From contig NZ_JBDJAW010000007.1 in NCBI RefSeq assembly GCF_039649665.1, positions 62,001 to 126,000 of the forward strand: a stretch of 64,000 bases of DNA. The letters run 5' to 3'. The position numbers and the translations under genes were made by a program. A model generated the notes under the pieces. That model saw nothing but the letters and a program-made list of their open reading frames with translations, was not told where the DNA came from and made no database searches. Every line of letters starts with the position of its first letter. Positions within the stretch are counted from its first letter, which is position 1. Positions 51,909 to 61,136 of this stretch are shown piece after piece. This stretch comes from Microbispora sp. ZYX-F-249. Lineage in GTDB: Bacteria; Actinomycetota; Actinomycetes; Streptosporangiales; Streptosporangiaceae.

Positions 51909-52370
51909 TCAGAGGTTGACCACGACCGTGCCGGCCGCACGGTCGTGCAGGCCGCGCCGGTCGCGGTCCCAGATCAGCGCGGGCACGGCGAGGCACAGCA
52001 GCAGCGTGCGGACCAGCACGCCGAGGAGGCGCGGCCGCCCGCCGTCGAGCCCGGCCACGCGGATGCCGAACAGGCGCATCCCCAGTGTCATGCCGATCGT
52101 GCCGAGGAGCAGGACGTACTCCGCGGCGAAGACCCCGAGGCCGACCGCGCCGAGGTCGTTGCCCTGCACGCGCAGCAGGCCCCCGGCGATGGCCCAGGTG
52201 CACACCAGCCAGTCGACGACGACGGCGCCGATCCTGCGCCCCCACCCGGCGACCGCCCCGGGACCCTGCTCGGGCAGGCCGAGGCGCTCCCCCGGGTAGC
52301 CCAGGTCCACCCCGGCGGCCCGCGGGCCCCCGAGCCAGGTCTGCGTCCAACGCGGCTGCCGGTCACTCAT
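51909..52370 (-). CDS. RDD family membrane protein
   Basis: 153-residue RDD protein. A ~40-residue cytoplasmic start is followed by the RDD motif region GWGRRIGAVVVDWLVCTWAI, then GVFAAEYVLLLGTIGMTLGMRLFGIRVAG and RTLLLCLAVPALIWDRDRRGLHDRAAGTVVV, where DRDRRGLHDRAAGT is the signature loop. RDD proteins are proposed transporters or membrane regulators. The position before glnA matches M. tuberculosis Rv2219A. Confidence 0.88.
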   Translation of the reverse strand: MSDRQPRWTQTWLGGPRAAGVDLGYPGERLGLPEQGPGAVAGWGRRIGAVVVDWLVCTWAIAGGLLRVQGNDLGAVGLGVFAAEYVLLLGTIGMTLGMRLFGIRVAGLDGGRPRLLGVLVRTLLLCLAVPALIWDRDRRGLHDRAAGTVVVNL

Positions 52371-52499
52371 GGTTTCCCAGCGTATCGGGGAGGGTCACCG
52401 GTCTGGCGTCCGGCCGCGAAGCCGGAGATCATGGGCAGGCCATCGCATGAAATCCCGGTATGGTGAGTCGCTTCCGACCTGAGCGTTTTGGAGGGAACC

Positions 52500-53546
52500 G
52501 TGCGGCCGGCGGACCCCGATGACATCGACGCGCGCTTCGAGGCGCTGGTCGCGCAGTTCGACGAGGACGAGATCCGGCGGATGACCGCCGCGGCCGGGAC
52601 CGCCGCGTTCTCGCCGGCACGGCGGCGCCGTCCGGCCGCGCTGGCGGTGATCGCGGGCCTGGTCGTGCTTCTGGGACTCGTCGTCGTCCTGCGGCCCGAC
52701 GTCCTGGAAAGGCTCGGCGTCGTCCGCCCGTCCGCCGGAGGCGGTGAGGACGTGGTCGTCTCCGGCCCGGTGGTCGCCCGGCCCGGGCCCGTGCTCACGC
52801 CGATCCCGGACGGCGAGGAGGGCCTGTTCGACCACGGGCCGGTCCCGGCGCCGTCCGCCGGCCCCTTCGCCGGCACCCCCGCCACCGGGTACGCCGACGG
52901 CGAGCAGGGACTGGTCATGCCCGCGGCGCAGGCGATCGGCGGGCTCACCGAGGAGGAGGTCGGCCGGGCCCTGCTGCGCGTACGGCGGCTGCTGTCGGCC
53001 GCGCACCTCGACCCGGCCACGGTGCGGGGCGAGCGCCCGGAGGCGTTCGCCCGCCTGCTGCATCCCCGGCAACGCGAGGCGTTCCTGCGCCGCCTCGACG
53101 ACGGCGGCCCCACCGGCACCCGGTCCTGGTTGTTCAGCCTCGCCCCAGGCGCGGCCGAGCCGGTCGGAGACGTCGTGAAGGTCTCCGGCGAGACGACGCT
53201 CGCCAAGAGGGCCGGCGGAGGCGTCACGATCACGGCGGACTACCTGTTCGTCCACCCGGTCAGCCGCCCCGGCGCGCCCCTGGTCGTGGCGAGGGTGGTC
53301 GAGCACCACAGGAGCGAGTTCTCCGCGTACCGGGAGGACGGCAAGCTCGTCGTCTGGCTGGCCACGGATAATTCGGCCCTCTTCGGCGCCAATTGCGACG
53401 CGCATGACGGTTTCGTGCATCCGCGATTCCCCGGCGACCCCCAGGGAGCGCGGCCGTCCGGCGAGCCCGTCGATCCCTACGACCGCGTCTCCGGCCTCTC
53501 CGGCGTTTCCGGCGGACCGCGCTGTCCGGCCGCGTTGGGCACCTGA
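52500..53546 (+). CDS. Conserved hypothetical membrane-anchored protein
   Basis: 348-residue protein. A cytoplasmic start (VRPADPDDIDARFEALVAQFDEDEIRRM) leads to a single helix (ALAVIAGLVVLLGLVVVLRP, ~48-67), then an outer Pro/Gly linker and a folded domain (QAIGGLTEEEVGRALLRVRRLLSAAHLDP, FARLLHPRQREAFLRRL, ADYLFVHPVSRPG, VVRVVEHHRSEF-like AYREDGKLVVWLA). The order RDD-this gene-glnA is familiar in related actinomycetes, but no function is known. GTG 52500 has GGAGGG 5 nt upstream. Confidence 0.75.
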   Translation: MRPADPDDIDARFEALVAQFDEDEIRRMTAAAGTAAFSPARRRRPAALAVIAGLVVLLGLVVVLRPDVLERLGVVRPSAGGGEDVVVSGPVVARPGPVLTPIPDGEEGLFDHGPVPAPSAGPFAGTPATGYADGEQGLVMPAAQAIGGLTEEEVGRALLRVRRLLSAAHLDPATVRGERPEAFARLLHPRQREAFLRRLDDGGPTGTRSWLFSLAPGAAEPVGDVVKVSGETTLAKRAGGGVTITADYLFVHPVSRPGAPLVVARVVEHHRSEFSAYREDGKLVVWLATDNSALFGANCDAHDGFVHPRFPGDPQGARPSGEPVDPYDRVSGLSGVSGGPRCPAALGT

Positions 53547-53626
53547 CCTGCGGGAAAGCCGTACGATGGGAAGCGGGGAACGGCGGGCCGACGTTATCGC
53601 CGCGACCGCCCGGGTAGCGCTTTCCC

Positions 53627-53664
53627 TTAACACGCGCGAAACAGTCGAGACACGGGGCGGAAAC
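53627..53664 (+). promoter_or_regulatory. GlnR box upstream of glnA
   Basis: TTAAC-n6-GAAAC-n6-GACAC-n6-GAAAC matches the actinobacterial GlnR operator GTnAC-n6-GAAAC-n6-GTnAC-n6-GAAAC with exact 6-nt spacers; the GAAAC halves are perfect. It lies 11 bp before TACTTT (53675-53680), a likely -10 box, as expected for activation of glnA under nitrogen limitation. Confidence 0.75.
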
Positions 53665-53715
53665 GGCACCGGCCTACTTTCGGGTTGCTAGCCCATGCCC
53701 CTGGGAGGTTCGAGA

Positions 53716-55140
53716 GTGTTCAACTCCGCCGATGACGTCCTCAAGTTCATCCGGGACGAGGGTGTGCAGTTCGTCGACGTCAGGTTCACGGACCTGCCGG
53801 GGACGACGCACCACTTCACCTTCCCGTCCGAGAACTTCGGCCCGAATGTCTTCACCGACGGCCTCATGTTCGACGGCTCGTCGATCCGCGGGTTCCAGGC
53901 CATCCACGAGTCGGACATGCTCCTGCTGCCCGACCCGACGACGGCCGTGCTCGACCCGTTCCGTCAGCACAAGACGCTGAACATCAACTTCTTCGTGCAC
54001 GACCCGCTGACCGGCGAAGCCTACAGCCGCGACCCGCGCAACGTCGCCCGCAAGGCCGAGGAGTACCTCAAGGGCACCGGCATCGCGGACACCGTGTTCT
54101 TCGGCCCCGAGGCCGAGTTCTACATCTTCGACGACGTCCGCTTCGAGACCCGCGCCAACGCCGGCTACTACTACATCGACTCCATCGAGGGCGCCTGGAA
54201 CACCGGCAAGGCCTCCGAGGGCGGCAACCTGGGATACAAGCCCCGGTACAAGGGCGGCTACTTCCCGGTCCCGCCGATGGACCACTTCACCGACCTGCGC
54301 TCGCAGATGGTCCGCAACCTCATCGACGCCGGCATCGAGACCGAGATGCAGCACCACGAGGTGGGCACCGCCGGCCAGGCCGAGATCGACTTCAGGTTCG
54401 GCACGCTGCTCGAGACGGCCGACAAGCTGATGCTGTACAAGTACATCATCAAGAGCACGGCCATCCAGGCGGGCCGTACGGTCACGTTCATGCCCAAGCC
54501 GATCTTCGGTGACAACGGCTCCGGCATGCACTGCCACCAGTCGCTCTGGAAGGACGGCGAGCCGCTGTTCTACGACGAGGTCGGGTACGCCGGTCTGTCG
54601 GACATGGCCCGCTACTACATCGGCGGCCTGCTCAAGCACGCCCCGTCGCTGCTGGCCTTCACCAACCCGACGGTGAACTCCTACCACCGCCTGGTCCCCG
54701 GCTACGAGGCCCCGGTCAACCTGGTCTACTCCCAGCGCAACCGCTCGGCCTGCGTCCGCATCCCGATCACGGGCTCGAACCCGAAGGCCAAGCGCATCGA
54801 GTTCCGCGTGCCGGACCCGTCCTGCAACCCGTACTTCGCCTTCGCCGCCATGCTCATGGCCGGCATCGACGGCATCCGCAACAAGATCGAGCCGCCGGAG
54901 CCGGTCGACAAGGACCTGTACGAGCTGCCGCCGGAGGAGGCCCGCAACATCCCGCAGGTGCCGGGCTCGCTGGAGAAGGTGCTCGACGCCCTCGAGGCCG
55001 ACCACGACTACCTGCTCGAGGGCGGCGTGTTCACGCCGGACCTCATCGAGACCTGGATCGCCTACAAGCGCGAGAACGAGGTCGACCCGATCCGTCTCCG
55101 CCCGCACCCGCACGAGTTCGAGCTCTACTACGACGTGTAA
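53716..55140 (+). CDS. glnA: Glutamine synthetase, type I
   Basis: 474-residue glutamine synthetase, making glutamine from glutamate, ammonia and ATP. Motifs are [10 protein letters not shown] (active-site loop), [12 protein letters not shown] (metal Glu), [24 protein letters not shown] and the ATP/glutamate segment [18 protein letters not shown]. The adenylylation Tyr is in [11 protein letters not shown], which points to GlnE control. GTG 53716 has GGGAGG 7 nt upstream; ATG 53695 is too far from any ribosome site. A GlnR box precedes it. M. tuberculosis GlnA1 (Rv2220) holds the same place. Confidence 0.95.
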   Translation: MFNSADDVLKFIRDEGVQFVDVRFTDLPGTTHHFTFPSENFGPNVFTDGLMFDGSSIRGFQAIHESDMLLLPDPTTAVLDPFRQHKTLNINFFVHDPLTGEAYSRDPRNVARKAEEYLKGTGIADTVFFGPEAEFYIFDDVRFETRANAGYYYIDSIEGAWNTGKASEGGNLGYKPRYKGGYFPVPPMDHFTDLRSQMVRNLIDAGIETEMQHHEVGTAGQAEIDFRFGTLLETADKLMLYKYIIKSTAIQAGRTVTFMPKPIFGDNGSGMHCHQSLWKDGEPLFYDEVGYAGLSDMARYYIGGLLKHAPSLLAFTNPTVNSYHRLVPGYEAPVNLVYSQRNRSACVRIPITGSNPKAKRIEFRVPDPSCNPYFAFAAMLMAGIDGIRNKIEPPEPVDKDLYELPPEEARNIPQVPGSLEKVLDALEADHDYLLEGGVFTPDLIETWIAYKRENEVDPIRLRPHPHEFELYYDV

Positions 55141-55443
55141 CCGGCGACCGCGCGGTGCGCCGCACGTCGTGGAATCGGAAGCCCGTGGGAAGGTCCTGCA
55201 CCTTGCCGCGGGCTTTCCGCATTGCGCGCTCAAGGCGGCCCGAAGCCGGGCCGCACGCGCCGCCGTCACGGCACGCCGCCGCCTCCCGCCGGCGCTCCCG
55301 GCGGTCGGCTGACACCACTCCGGACGGCTGGCGCGGACGAGTCGAAGCGAGGGCACTCCGTTCCGAAGTGACGTCCGAACCTACGCATGGGTTATGGGTG
55401 ATCGGGGTGGGGTGACCACGGAGAGAGGCGCACTGGCGCACTA
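55141..55443. other. glnA 3' region with a candidate terminator
   Basis: No gene is visible in this 303-bp convergent gap. A stem GGAAGCCCG/CGGGCTTTCC (55177-55218, one bulged A) with an inner AAGGT/ACCTT pairing may end the glnA transcript. No T-tract follows. Confidence 0.5.
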
Positions 55444-56184
55444 TCACTTGCTACATCGCTGGGTCGAAACCGGTCTCGTGGCGTCCCACGCGTCGATCAC
55501 AATGGTCTTGAATTCCTCGGCGGCCAGCGCGTAACCGCGGTTCGGAGCATCCCTCGACCCTGCAAGAAACATTCCGGCGACCTTGCCCCCGGGAACGACC
55601 AGTGGCGCACCGCTGAGACCTGGGGCGATGTCGGCACTGGAGAGTTCGAGGATGTTCCTGTCGACTTTGCGTTTCTCGTAGATGTCCAGGCTGCTTGCCA
55701 AGATGTGTCGTTCGATCTTCATCTGCTGTACCACCTCACGCCCTGTGCCCTTCGGATAGGCGAGCGCGTAAGCATTGCCGGGCGGCGCGTCGGCGATGAT
55801 GAGCGGGGGCGCGGACAGATCCGGTACGTACAGGACCGCGACGTCAACACTCGGATCGAAAGCGACGACCCGTGCCGGAAAGGCCTCACCATCGTCGGTG
55901 GTGACGCTGAGGGATCTGGTGATGCCGGCTACCACGTGCGCCGCCGTCACCACCCGCTGGGGGACGTATACGAAGCCCGTCCCTTCGATCCTCTTGAAGC
56001 ACGCCGGCGCTCGTCCCGAGACGCGCACTACGCTCTGCTTTTTGCTGACGATCTCAGGAGGGAGTGTGGCCGCGCCGGCCGGCGCCGAAGCGCGGATGGG
56101 CGGCGGCGAGGAGGGGATTGTGATCGAGCACCCGCCGAGGACAAGAAGAATCGGCAAGCACAGCCAGCGCGTCATGCCTTCCAT
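55444..56184 (-). CDS. Trypsin-like serine protease lipoprotein
   Basis: 246 residues from ATG 56184 (ATG 56175 is possible). A lipoprotein signal (LCLPILLVLGGCS) precedes a chymotrypsin-fold protease domain. The triad is His in VTAAHVVAG, Asp in VDVAVLYV and Ser in DIAPGLSGAPLVV. The usual GNSGGP is GLSGAP. The layout resembles the protease domain of MarP-type periplasmic proteases, but the membrane CvpA part is missing. Codon usage is less GC-rich than in the backbone genes. It starts the accessory region after glnA. The substrate is unknown. Confidence 0.8.
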   Translation of the reverse strand: MEGMTRWLCLPILLVLGGCSITIPSSPPPIRASAPAGAATLPPEIVSKKQSVVRVSGRAPACFKRIEGTGFVYVPQRVVTAAHVVAGITRSLSVTTDDGEAFPARVVAFDPSVDVAVLYVPDLSAPPLIIADAPPGNAYALAYPKGTGREVVQQMKIERHILASSLDIYEKRKVDRNILELSSADIAPGLSGAPLVVPGGKVAGMFLAGSRDAPNRGYALAAEEFKTIVIDAWDATRPVSTQRCSK

Positions 56185-56269
56185 TTCTTGGAAACCCCCT
56201 GATAGATCCCCTGTCCCGGCCAAGGTCACTCTCCGGGATAGTCCATCCGATCAAGCTATCGAGGTCTGA

Positions 56270-56480
56270 TGACGGTCATGTCACGTCGCGATGCGTCTAC
56301 TCAAAGACTTTGGGCGTCAGGCAGTTCCTCTCAGGATGTTCAACCGGACAAACAGAGGTGTGAACAGTTCGGCGTGCTCGGAAGCCGAGTTCGAAACGAT
56401 GGCCTTTCGCATGCGCTTCCTCCCCGACGGCATCGGGTGTGTGTAGGAGCCACACGTTCGCGTAGGGCTATTTTGTGCGG
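56270..56480. other. Intergenic gap with a leaderless promoter
   Basis: This divergent 211-bp gap is of lower GC than average. Its right end has TATTTT (56469-56474), 6 nt before GTG 56481. Nothing else is recognisable. Confidence 0.4.
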
Positions 56481-56669
56481 GTGAGCAGGAGACGATACGT
56501 CGCCAGGGGCGTGCCCGGCGGCTACCGGATCTGGGACAACAAGGCCCGCCGCTGGTGGGGTGACCTCTATGAGCTCTGCCCCGACGACCTTCTGAACGAA
56601 TTGAACGGCAGCAAGAACAGCGAGAAGATCACGGCACTGCTTCAGCGATACCGTGTTCAGAAGCGGTAG
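56481..56669 (+). CDS. Small hypothetical protein
   Basis: 62-residue basic protein, VSRRRYVARGVPGGYRIWDN...RRWWGDLYELCPDDLLNELNG...TALLQRYRVQ. The strand-rich start with two Trp pairs and a helical C-terminus suggest a compact fold. No family is named, though I associate this pattern with small actinomycete proteins near variable loci. GTG 56481 lies 6 nt after TATTTT; GTG 56475 adds two residues. It lies in the lower-GC accessory stretch. Confidence 0.55.
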   Translation: MSRRRYVARGVPGGYRIWDNKARRWWGDLYELCPDDLLNELNGSKNSEKITALLQRYRVQKR

Positions 56670-57149
56670 CGGGCAAACTGTGTACGGCAGCGAAGGACGT
56701 CCCCTCCCACAGGCATACACGGCCGAGCCGCACCCACTCGGAGGGCCCTCTACGTCGTGACCGGCTCCGGTTCGCAAGCAGGGCGTGCACCAGTGCTCAG
56801 GTTCGACGGTCCTGCCGACCTAATTCTGGTGCCATGCATGATCTGGCCGGTTAGGTTGAGGGGTCCGCGAGAAGGCTGGCCGAGGAATTGGACGAGTTCA
56901 ACGCACACATCGTCGGGACCATCGACGTCGTGCGAGAGTTCCGGCCCGGCCAGGAGAAAGGGTGAGACGACGTCAAGGTCGTGGACGGCGCCAGGTCGGC
57001 CGGTACGGGCGCGTCCTCCCCATGACCAACCGCGCGGCAACCCTGCGCCCCCGGCGCCGGTTGGGCCAGGCAGTGGTCGCGAGGTCGGCCTGCGCGCCGT
57101 CGTCGCCGCTCGGGAGGGCTTCGAGACGGCCCCGGTCTGCTCCCCTGTC
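56670..57149. other. Unassigned 480-bp region, possible gene debris
   Basis: No complete gene is supported. A short plus-strand frame (after a TAG near 56855, ending at TGA 56966) reads VEGSARRLAEELDEFNAH...DVVREFRPGQEKG and looks protein-like, but it lacks a start codon, so it may be the tail of a decayed gene. Confidence 0.35.
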
Positions 57150-58130
57150 TCACTGCTCGAAGGTCGGCCGGGCGTCCTCTCTGATGACCTCCACCATGTC
57201 GTCGAACTCCGGCAGGCCACCGGCGGGAGCGCGGACGGCAGCGGTTTGAGACGGTTTGGGTGCCGTTATGGTCGCGGCCGCACCCCACGACTGGATTTCG
57301 GTTCTGACGCCACTCCTGCTGAAGGGCCTTCTCTGCCCTTGGCTGGTCCAGCTTGAAGTGACCAAGTAGGGAAGGCCCCGCCTGTCGAAGGTGATGCTCC
57401 ACCTCAGGACCAGATTCGCGTAAGCGGGGTCGGGTCCTTTCCCCGCCACCTCCCGGAACGTGGGTGAGAGCCGGTAGAGCTCGGCGAACGTGGTGGTGCC
57501 GTCGTAGAAGCCGGTCACCTTGAGGTCCGGGGTTTTGCCGGCGGGATTCGGCAGGTTGAACTTCCGCCTGTCCGCATGAGCGATCAGCGCCCTGAGCGTC
57601 GCGATCTCGAAGATGTTGACGACCTGGTCGCCGAAGGCCGTGGCTCCGGCGGTGCGCTTGCCGCGCGCCGCCCAGGTCTTTCCCTTGGGCAGGCCCGCGG
57701 TCCACAGGCGCCCCGTGCTGTAGAACCGGCCGTCCGTGTTGACCCAGCGATGCGGCTGAGTCTGCGCGATCAGGCTCTGCGAGACCAGATCGCCTTCGGC
57801 GGCACGTTCCTTCGCCAGCGGAAGATCATAACGGTTGAATTGCACCTGGCGGGTGATTCCCGCAGCGGCGACGCCACGCCTGCCGAGAAGCAGCGTTCCG
57901 TTCTGCAGCACGTTGAAGCGGTACGGATTGGATTGGTGACCGTCATATTTGCTCCTGGCCCCGAGAAAAGCGCCTCCGTACTCTGTGAACCTGACGCTCG
58001 CGCCCCTGGCCAGCTGGTTCTGCACGGCTCGGACCACATCGGGGACGGCGGCTTCGGCCACGGCCGGGACGGAGAGCGTCGCCGCCGAACCGACGAGTAC
58101 AGCGGATAGGAGAGCTGGTAATCGGCGCAT
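57150..58130 (-). CDS. Secreted hypothetical protein
   Basis: 326 residues. A Sec signal (MRRLPALLSAVLVGSAATLSVPAVAEA, cleaved after an AxA) leads to a mixed alpha/beta body with VRAVQNQLARGASVRFTEYGG and, in the C-terminal half, LVLRWSITFDRRGLPYLVTSSW. The pattern resembles lipoprotein-type proteins of the LppX/LprG fold seen in actinomycetes, but I cannot assign it. ATG 58130 has AAGGA 8 nt upstream; longer starts to 58241 lack a ribosome site. It is alone on the minus strand. Confidence 0.65.
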   Translation of the reverse strand: MRRLPALLSAVLVGSAATLSVPAVAEAAVPDVVRAVQNQLARGASVRFTEYGGAFLGARSKYDGHQSNPYRFNVLQNGTLLLGRRGVAAAGITRQVQFNRYDLPLAKERAAEGDLVSQSLIAQTQPHRWVNTDGRFYSTGRLWTAGLPKGKTWAARGKRTAGATAFGDQVVNIFEIATLRALIAHADRRKFNLPNPAGKTPDLKVTGFYDGTTTFAELYRLSPTFREVAGKGPDPAYANLVLRWSITFDRRGLPYLVTSSWTSQGQRRPFSRSGVRTEIQSWGAAATITAPKPSQTAAVRAPAGGLPEFDDMVEVIREDARPTFEQ

Positions 58131-58295
58131 GAACATATTCCTTCGACAAATCGGACCATAACGATCTTCAGTGGTCCCGCAGCGTAGCATTTCGGCAGGC
58201 GAGCACGACTCGGTTACGCCGGATTTCCTCCGGCCGCCCATCCACGGCCACGTGCCCGCCGATGTGCGACCACCGCTCCGGCGCGAGCCGAATGT

Positions 58296-58835
58296 TCAGC
58301 GGGCCCTTTCCCTGAGCCGCCGCTCGAACTTTTCGGGGTCGAGATAGTACTCATACATTTCGGTCGTGGTCTTGACGACGACGGGATCCCCGATGGGCGC
58401 GGGCCAGATCTGCAGGTAGTGGTCGTCGGCGGCGTCCTGCGTGCCCTCGGAATCCAGGCCCTTGACGTGATACCGGATGCGATAAGCCCCCGGCCCTGCC
58501 GGGAGAGCGGGCAGGGGGTGCATGACATGCTCGTCGAAGCTGAACCCGGTCAACTCCAATCGGCCCGATCCGGACACGTAGCTGACCTCCACGATGTCCT
58601 CATAACCCTCTCGGTCCGCCCCCGGATCCCGGTCGGCGACCGTCACGGTGAAATCGGCCGGCCCCCACTGGTGGGTGATGCGCAGGGTGACGCAGCTCTT
58701 CTCGACCTCGATGATCCCGGCGGAGTGGGCCGGTGTCTCCACGTCTTCGATGGATTCCCCGTCCGCCAGGTAGGCGGTACCGCAGTCCTCCACCTCGACC
58801 TGCAGGCGTACGGTTCGCTGGTGATCGTCGCGCAT
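58296..58835 (-). CDS. Conserved hypothetical protein
   Basis: 179-residue acidic protein with no signal or helix, MRDDHQRTVRLQVEVEDCG...YEDIVEVSYVSGSGRLEL...GAYRIRYHVKGLDSEG...DDHYLQIWPAP. The beta-rich body with a YRIRYHxxG...DHYLQIWPAP ending recurs in many actinomycete proteins of this size as I remember them, often near toxin/immunity or scaffold loci; its role is unknown. ATG 58835 lies 7 nt after TACGAT (58848-58843), which indicates a leaderless start. Confidence 0.65.
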   Translation of the reverse strand: MRDDHQRTVRLQVEVEDCGTAYLADGESIEDVETPAHSAGIIEVEKSCVTLRITHQWGPADFTVTVADRDPGADREGYEDIVEVSYVSGSGRLELTGFSFDEHVMHPLPALPAGPGAYRIRYHVKGLDSEGTQDAADDHYLQIWPAPIGDPVVVKTTTEMYEYYLDPEKFERRLRERAR

Positions 58836-58950
58836 GAGCGGGATCGTAGACACCGCCACCGACAAGATCGGTCGTGGAGAGGTAACCGGTTGACGTGCGG
58901 CACTTCCGGCGGGCGGGTGCGTGTCACGGCTCCCGGTGACGGCGGAAGCG

Positions 58951-60183
58951 TCACTTCGTCAGGGCGGGGGTTCTGCGCAGCAGGAGCGTCAGAGCGCCGG
59001 TGGCGGCGAGCAGGAGCACGGCGAGCGCGACGACGCCCGACCACCCGGCGTCCGTCCAGGCGCGGCCCGCGAGGCTGCCGAAGACGGAGGACCCGAGGTA
59101 GTAGGTGAACAGGTAGAGCGAGGCGGCCTGCCCCGTGGACGCCCCGCCCGCGTACGCCCGGGCCGGGACCCATCCGCTGGCCACCCCGTGGACGGCGAAG
59201 AACCCCGCGGTGAAGAGCGCGAGGCCGGCGACCACGACCGGCAACGAGGACGGCAGCGTGGCCAGGACGCCGGCCACGGCCAGCAGGCAGCCCAGCGGCG
59301 TCACGGTCCGGCGTCCGTGGGCGTCGGCCAGCCGGCCGAAGACCGCGGAGCTGAAGGAGCCCACAGGGTAGACGAGGAACATCAGGCCGGCGGCGCCGAG
59401 ACCCAGGTGGAACGGCGCGCCCGCGAGCCGGAAGCCCAGGGTGTTGAACACCGCGACCAGGGCCCCCATCGAGCAGCCGCCGATGCCGTACAACGCCAGC
59501 AGCCCGCGGTCCGACAGCGCGCGCAGGCTCCCGCGCAGGAGTGCACGGACGCCGGCCGGAGCCGCGACGAAGCGCCGGGAGGCCGGAAGCAGCACCCGTA
59601 CGGTCAGGGCGCACAGGAGGCCGAGGACGGCGGCCGCGGCCAGGGCCCAGCGCCAGCCGGCGGCCTGGGCGACGCCGCCGGTCAGGAGGCGGCCGGCCAT
59701 CCCTCCGAGTGCCGTGCCGCCGACGTACAGACCGGCGGCGCGGGCGTGCGTGGACGGGTGCAGTTCCTCGCGCAGGTAGGCGGTGGCGACGGCGGGGAGC
59801 CCGGCCAGCGTGACGCCCTGGAGCAGCCGCAGGACCATGAGCGCCGGCCAGCCGGGCGCCAGCGCGCACGCCGCCGCGACGACGGCGGACACCGTCAGCG
59901 ACAGGTGGATCAGCCGGGTGCGTCCGACGACGTCGGACAGCGGACCCGCCACCAGCAGCGCGACGCCGAGCCCGAGCGTGGTGAGCGACACGCTCAGCGT
60001 GCTCTCCGCGGTGGACACCCCGAACTGCGCGGCGAGCTCGGGCAGGATCGCCTGCGTGCTGTAGAGCAGCGCGAAGGTCGCGACCCCGGCGGCGAACAGC
60101 GCCACGACGACGCGCCGGTACCCGGTGGTCCCCGGCAGGTGTCCTTCCACCGCAGCGGTCTCAAGAACAGCGGTCACCCCCAC
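58951..60183 (-). CDS. MFS transporter
   Basis: 410-residue major facilitator with twelve hydrophobic helices. Helix 1 is VVVALFAAGVATFALLYS, and STQAILPELAAQFGVSTAESTLSVS matches the YnfM/CynX-type group. The loop motif is GPLSDVVGRTRLIHLS and its second-half counterpart GRLADAHGRRTVTPLG. It is probably a drug or small-molecule exporter. GTG 60183 is divergent from a LysR gene 77 bp away, a common regulator-transporter pair. Confidence 0.88.
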   Translation of the reverse strand: MGVTAVLETAAVEGHLPGTTGYRRVVVALFAAGVATFALLYSTQAILPELAAQFGVSTAESTLSVSLTTLGLGVALLVAGPLSDVVGRTRLIHLSLTVSAVVAAACALAPGWPALMVLRLLQGVTLAGLPAVATAYLREELHPSTHARAAGLYVGGTALGGMAGRLLTGGVAQAAGWRWALAAAAVLGLLCALTVRVLLPASRRFVAAPAGVRALLRGSLRALSDRGLLALYGIGGCSMGALVAVFNTLGFRLAGAPFHLGLGAAGLMFLVYPVGSFSSAVFGRLADAHGRRTVTPLGCLLAVAGVLATLPSSLPVVVAGLALFTAGFFAVHGVASGWVPARAYAGGASTGQAASLYLFTYYLGSSVFGSLAGRAWTDAGWSGVVALAVLLLAATGALTLLLRRTPALTK

Positions 60184-60259
60184 GACTGTGCACTCCCTGG
60201 GGATATGCGTCCAATGCGATGGAAGGCCGGATTCGATGCGTCATGCGTATGATGCGGGC

Positions 60260-61132
60260 ATGCTGCTCCGGGACCTGTCCTGGCTGGTCGCCCTCGCCGA
60301 CCACCAGCACGTGACCGACACCGCCGCCGTCCTCCGTACCAGCCAGCCGACGCTCTCCCGCGCCCTCGCCCGGGTGGAGGCCGAGCTCGGCACCCGGGTG
60401 TTCGAACGCGCGCCCGACGGCGTGCACCTGACGCCCAACGGGGCGGTCGTGGTGGCGGCCGCGCGCGACCTCACCGCACGCTACGAGCAGCTCCTCGCCG
60501 ACCTCCGGAGCCTGCTCGACCCGGACACCGGCGTGGTGCGCCTGGCCTTCCTCGACTCCATCGCCACCTCTCTGGTCCCCCGGCTGCTGCGCTCCTTCCA
60601 CGAGTACGCGCCCCGGATGCGGATCCTGTTGCGCCAGGAGCCGGCGCACGAGATCGTGCGGGACCTGCGCACGGGGGCCGCCGATCTCGCGATCGTGTCC
60701 CCGCGCCCGTCGGGGGACTTCGGCTGGCACCCGCTGCAGGAGGAGCGGCTGGTGCTCGTCGTGCCGCCGAGCCACCGGCTGCGCGACCGGAAGGAGGTGG
60801 AGCTGCGGGAGCTGGCGGACGAGGAGCTCGTCACCACGCCGGTCGGCTTCGGCTACCGGGCCCTGGTCGACGCGCTGCTGCGCGACGCCGGGGTGTCCCC
60901 CGCGGTCTCCTTCGAGAGCCAGGACCTCGCGACCATCGAAGGCCTGGTCGCGGCCGGGCTCGGCGTGGCCGTCGTCCCCGAGCCCTTCGCCGGTCAGTCC
61001 GGGACCGTCGGCGTCCGCATCGCGGCCGGGGCCGCCCGGCGCACCATCGGTCTCACGTGGCGTACCGACCACGCCCTGGCCGCCCCCGCCGTCCGGTTCC
61101 GGGACTTCGTCGTGGCGCCCGCCCTACCATGA
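60260..61132 (+). CDS. LysR family transcriptional regulator
   Basis: 290 residues. The winged helix starts MLLRDLSWLVALADHQHVTDTAAVLRTSQPTLSRALARVEAELGTRVFER, followed by a linker helix and two periplasmic-binding-like lobes (GVVRLAFLDSI..., RLVLVVPPSHRL...). ATG 60260 lies 6 nt after TATGAT (60248-60253), so it is leaderless. The divergent MFS gene is the likely target. The effector is unknown. Confidence 0.9.
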   Translation: MLLRDLSWLVALADHQHVTDTAAVLRTSQPTLSRALARVEAELGTRVFERAPDGVHLTPNGAVVVAAARDLTARYEQLLADLRSLLDPDTGVVRLAFLDSIATSLVPRLLRSFHEYAPRMRILLRQEPAHEIVRDLRTGAADLAIVSPRPSGDFGWHPLQEERLVLVVPPSHRLRDRKEVELRELADEELVTTPVGFGYRALVDALLRDAGVSPAVSFESQDLATIEGLVAAGLGVAVVPEPFAGQSGTVGVRIAAGAARRTIGLTWRTDHALAAPAVRFRDFVVAPALP

Positions 61133-61136
61133 CCGG

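Noticed and set aside
56750..57220. 156-codon minus-strand frame
   Set aside because: Low-complexity composition, no ribosome site and no family similarity. It overlaps the end of the better-supported secreted protein gene.
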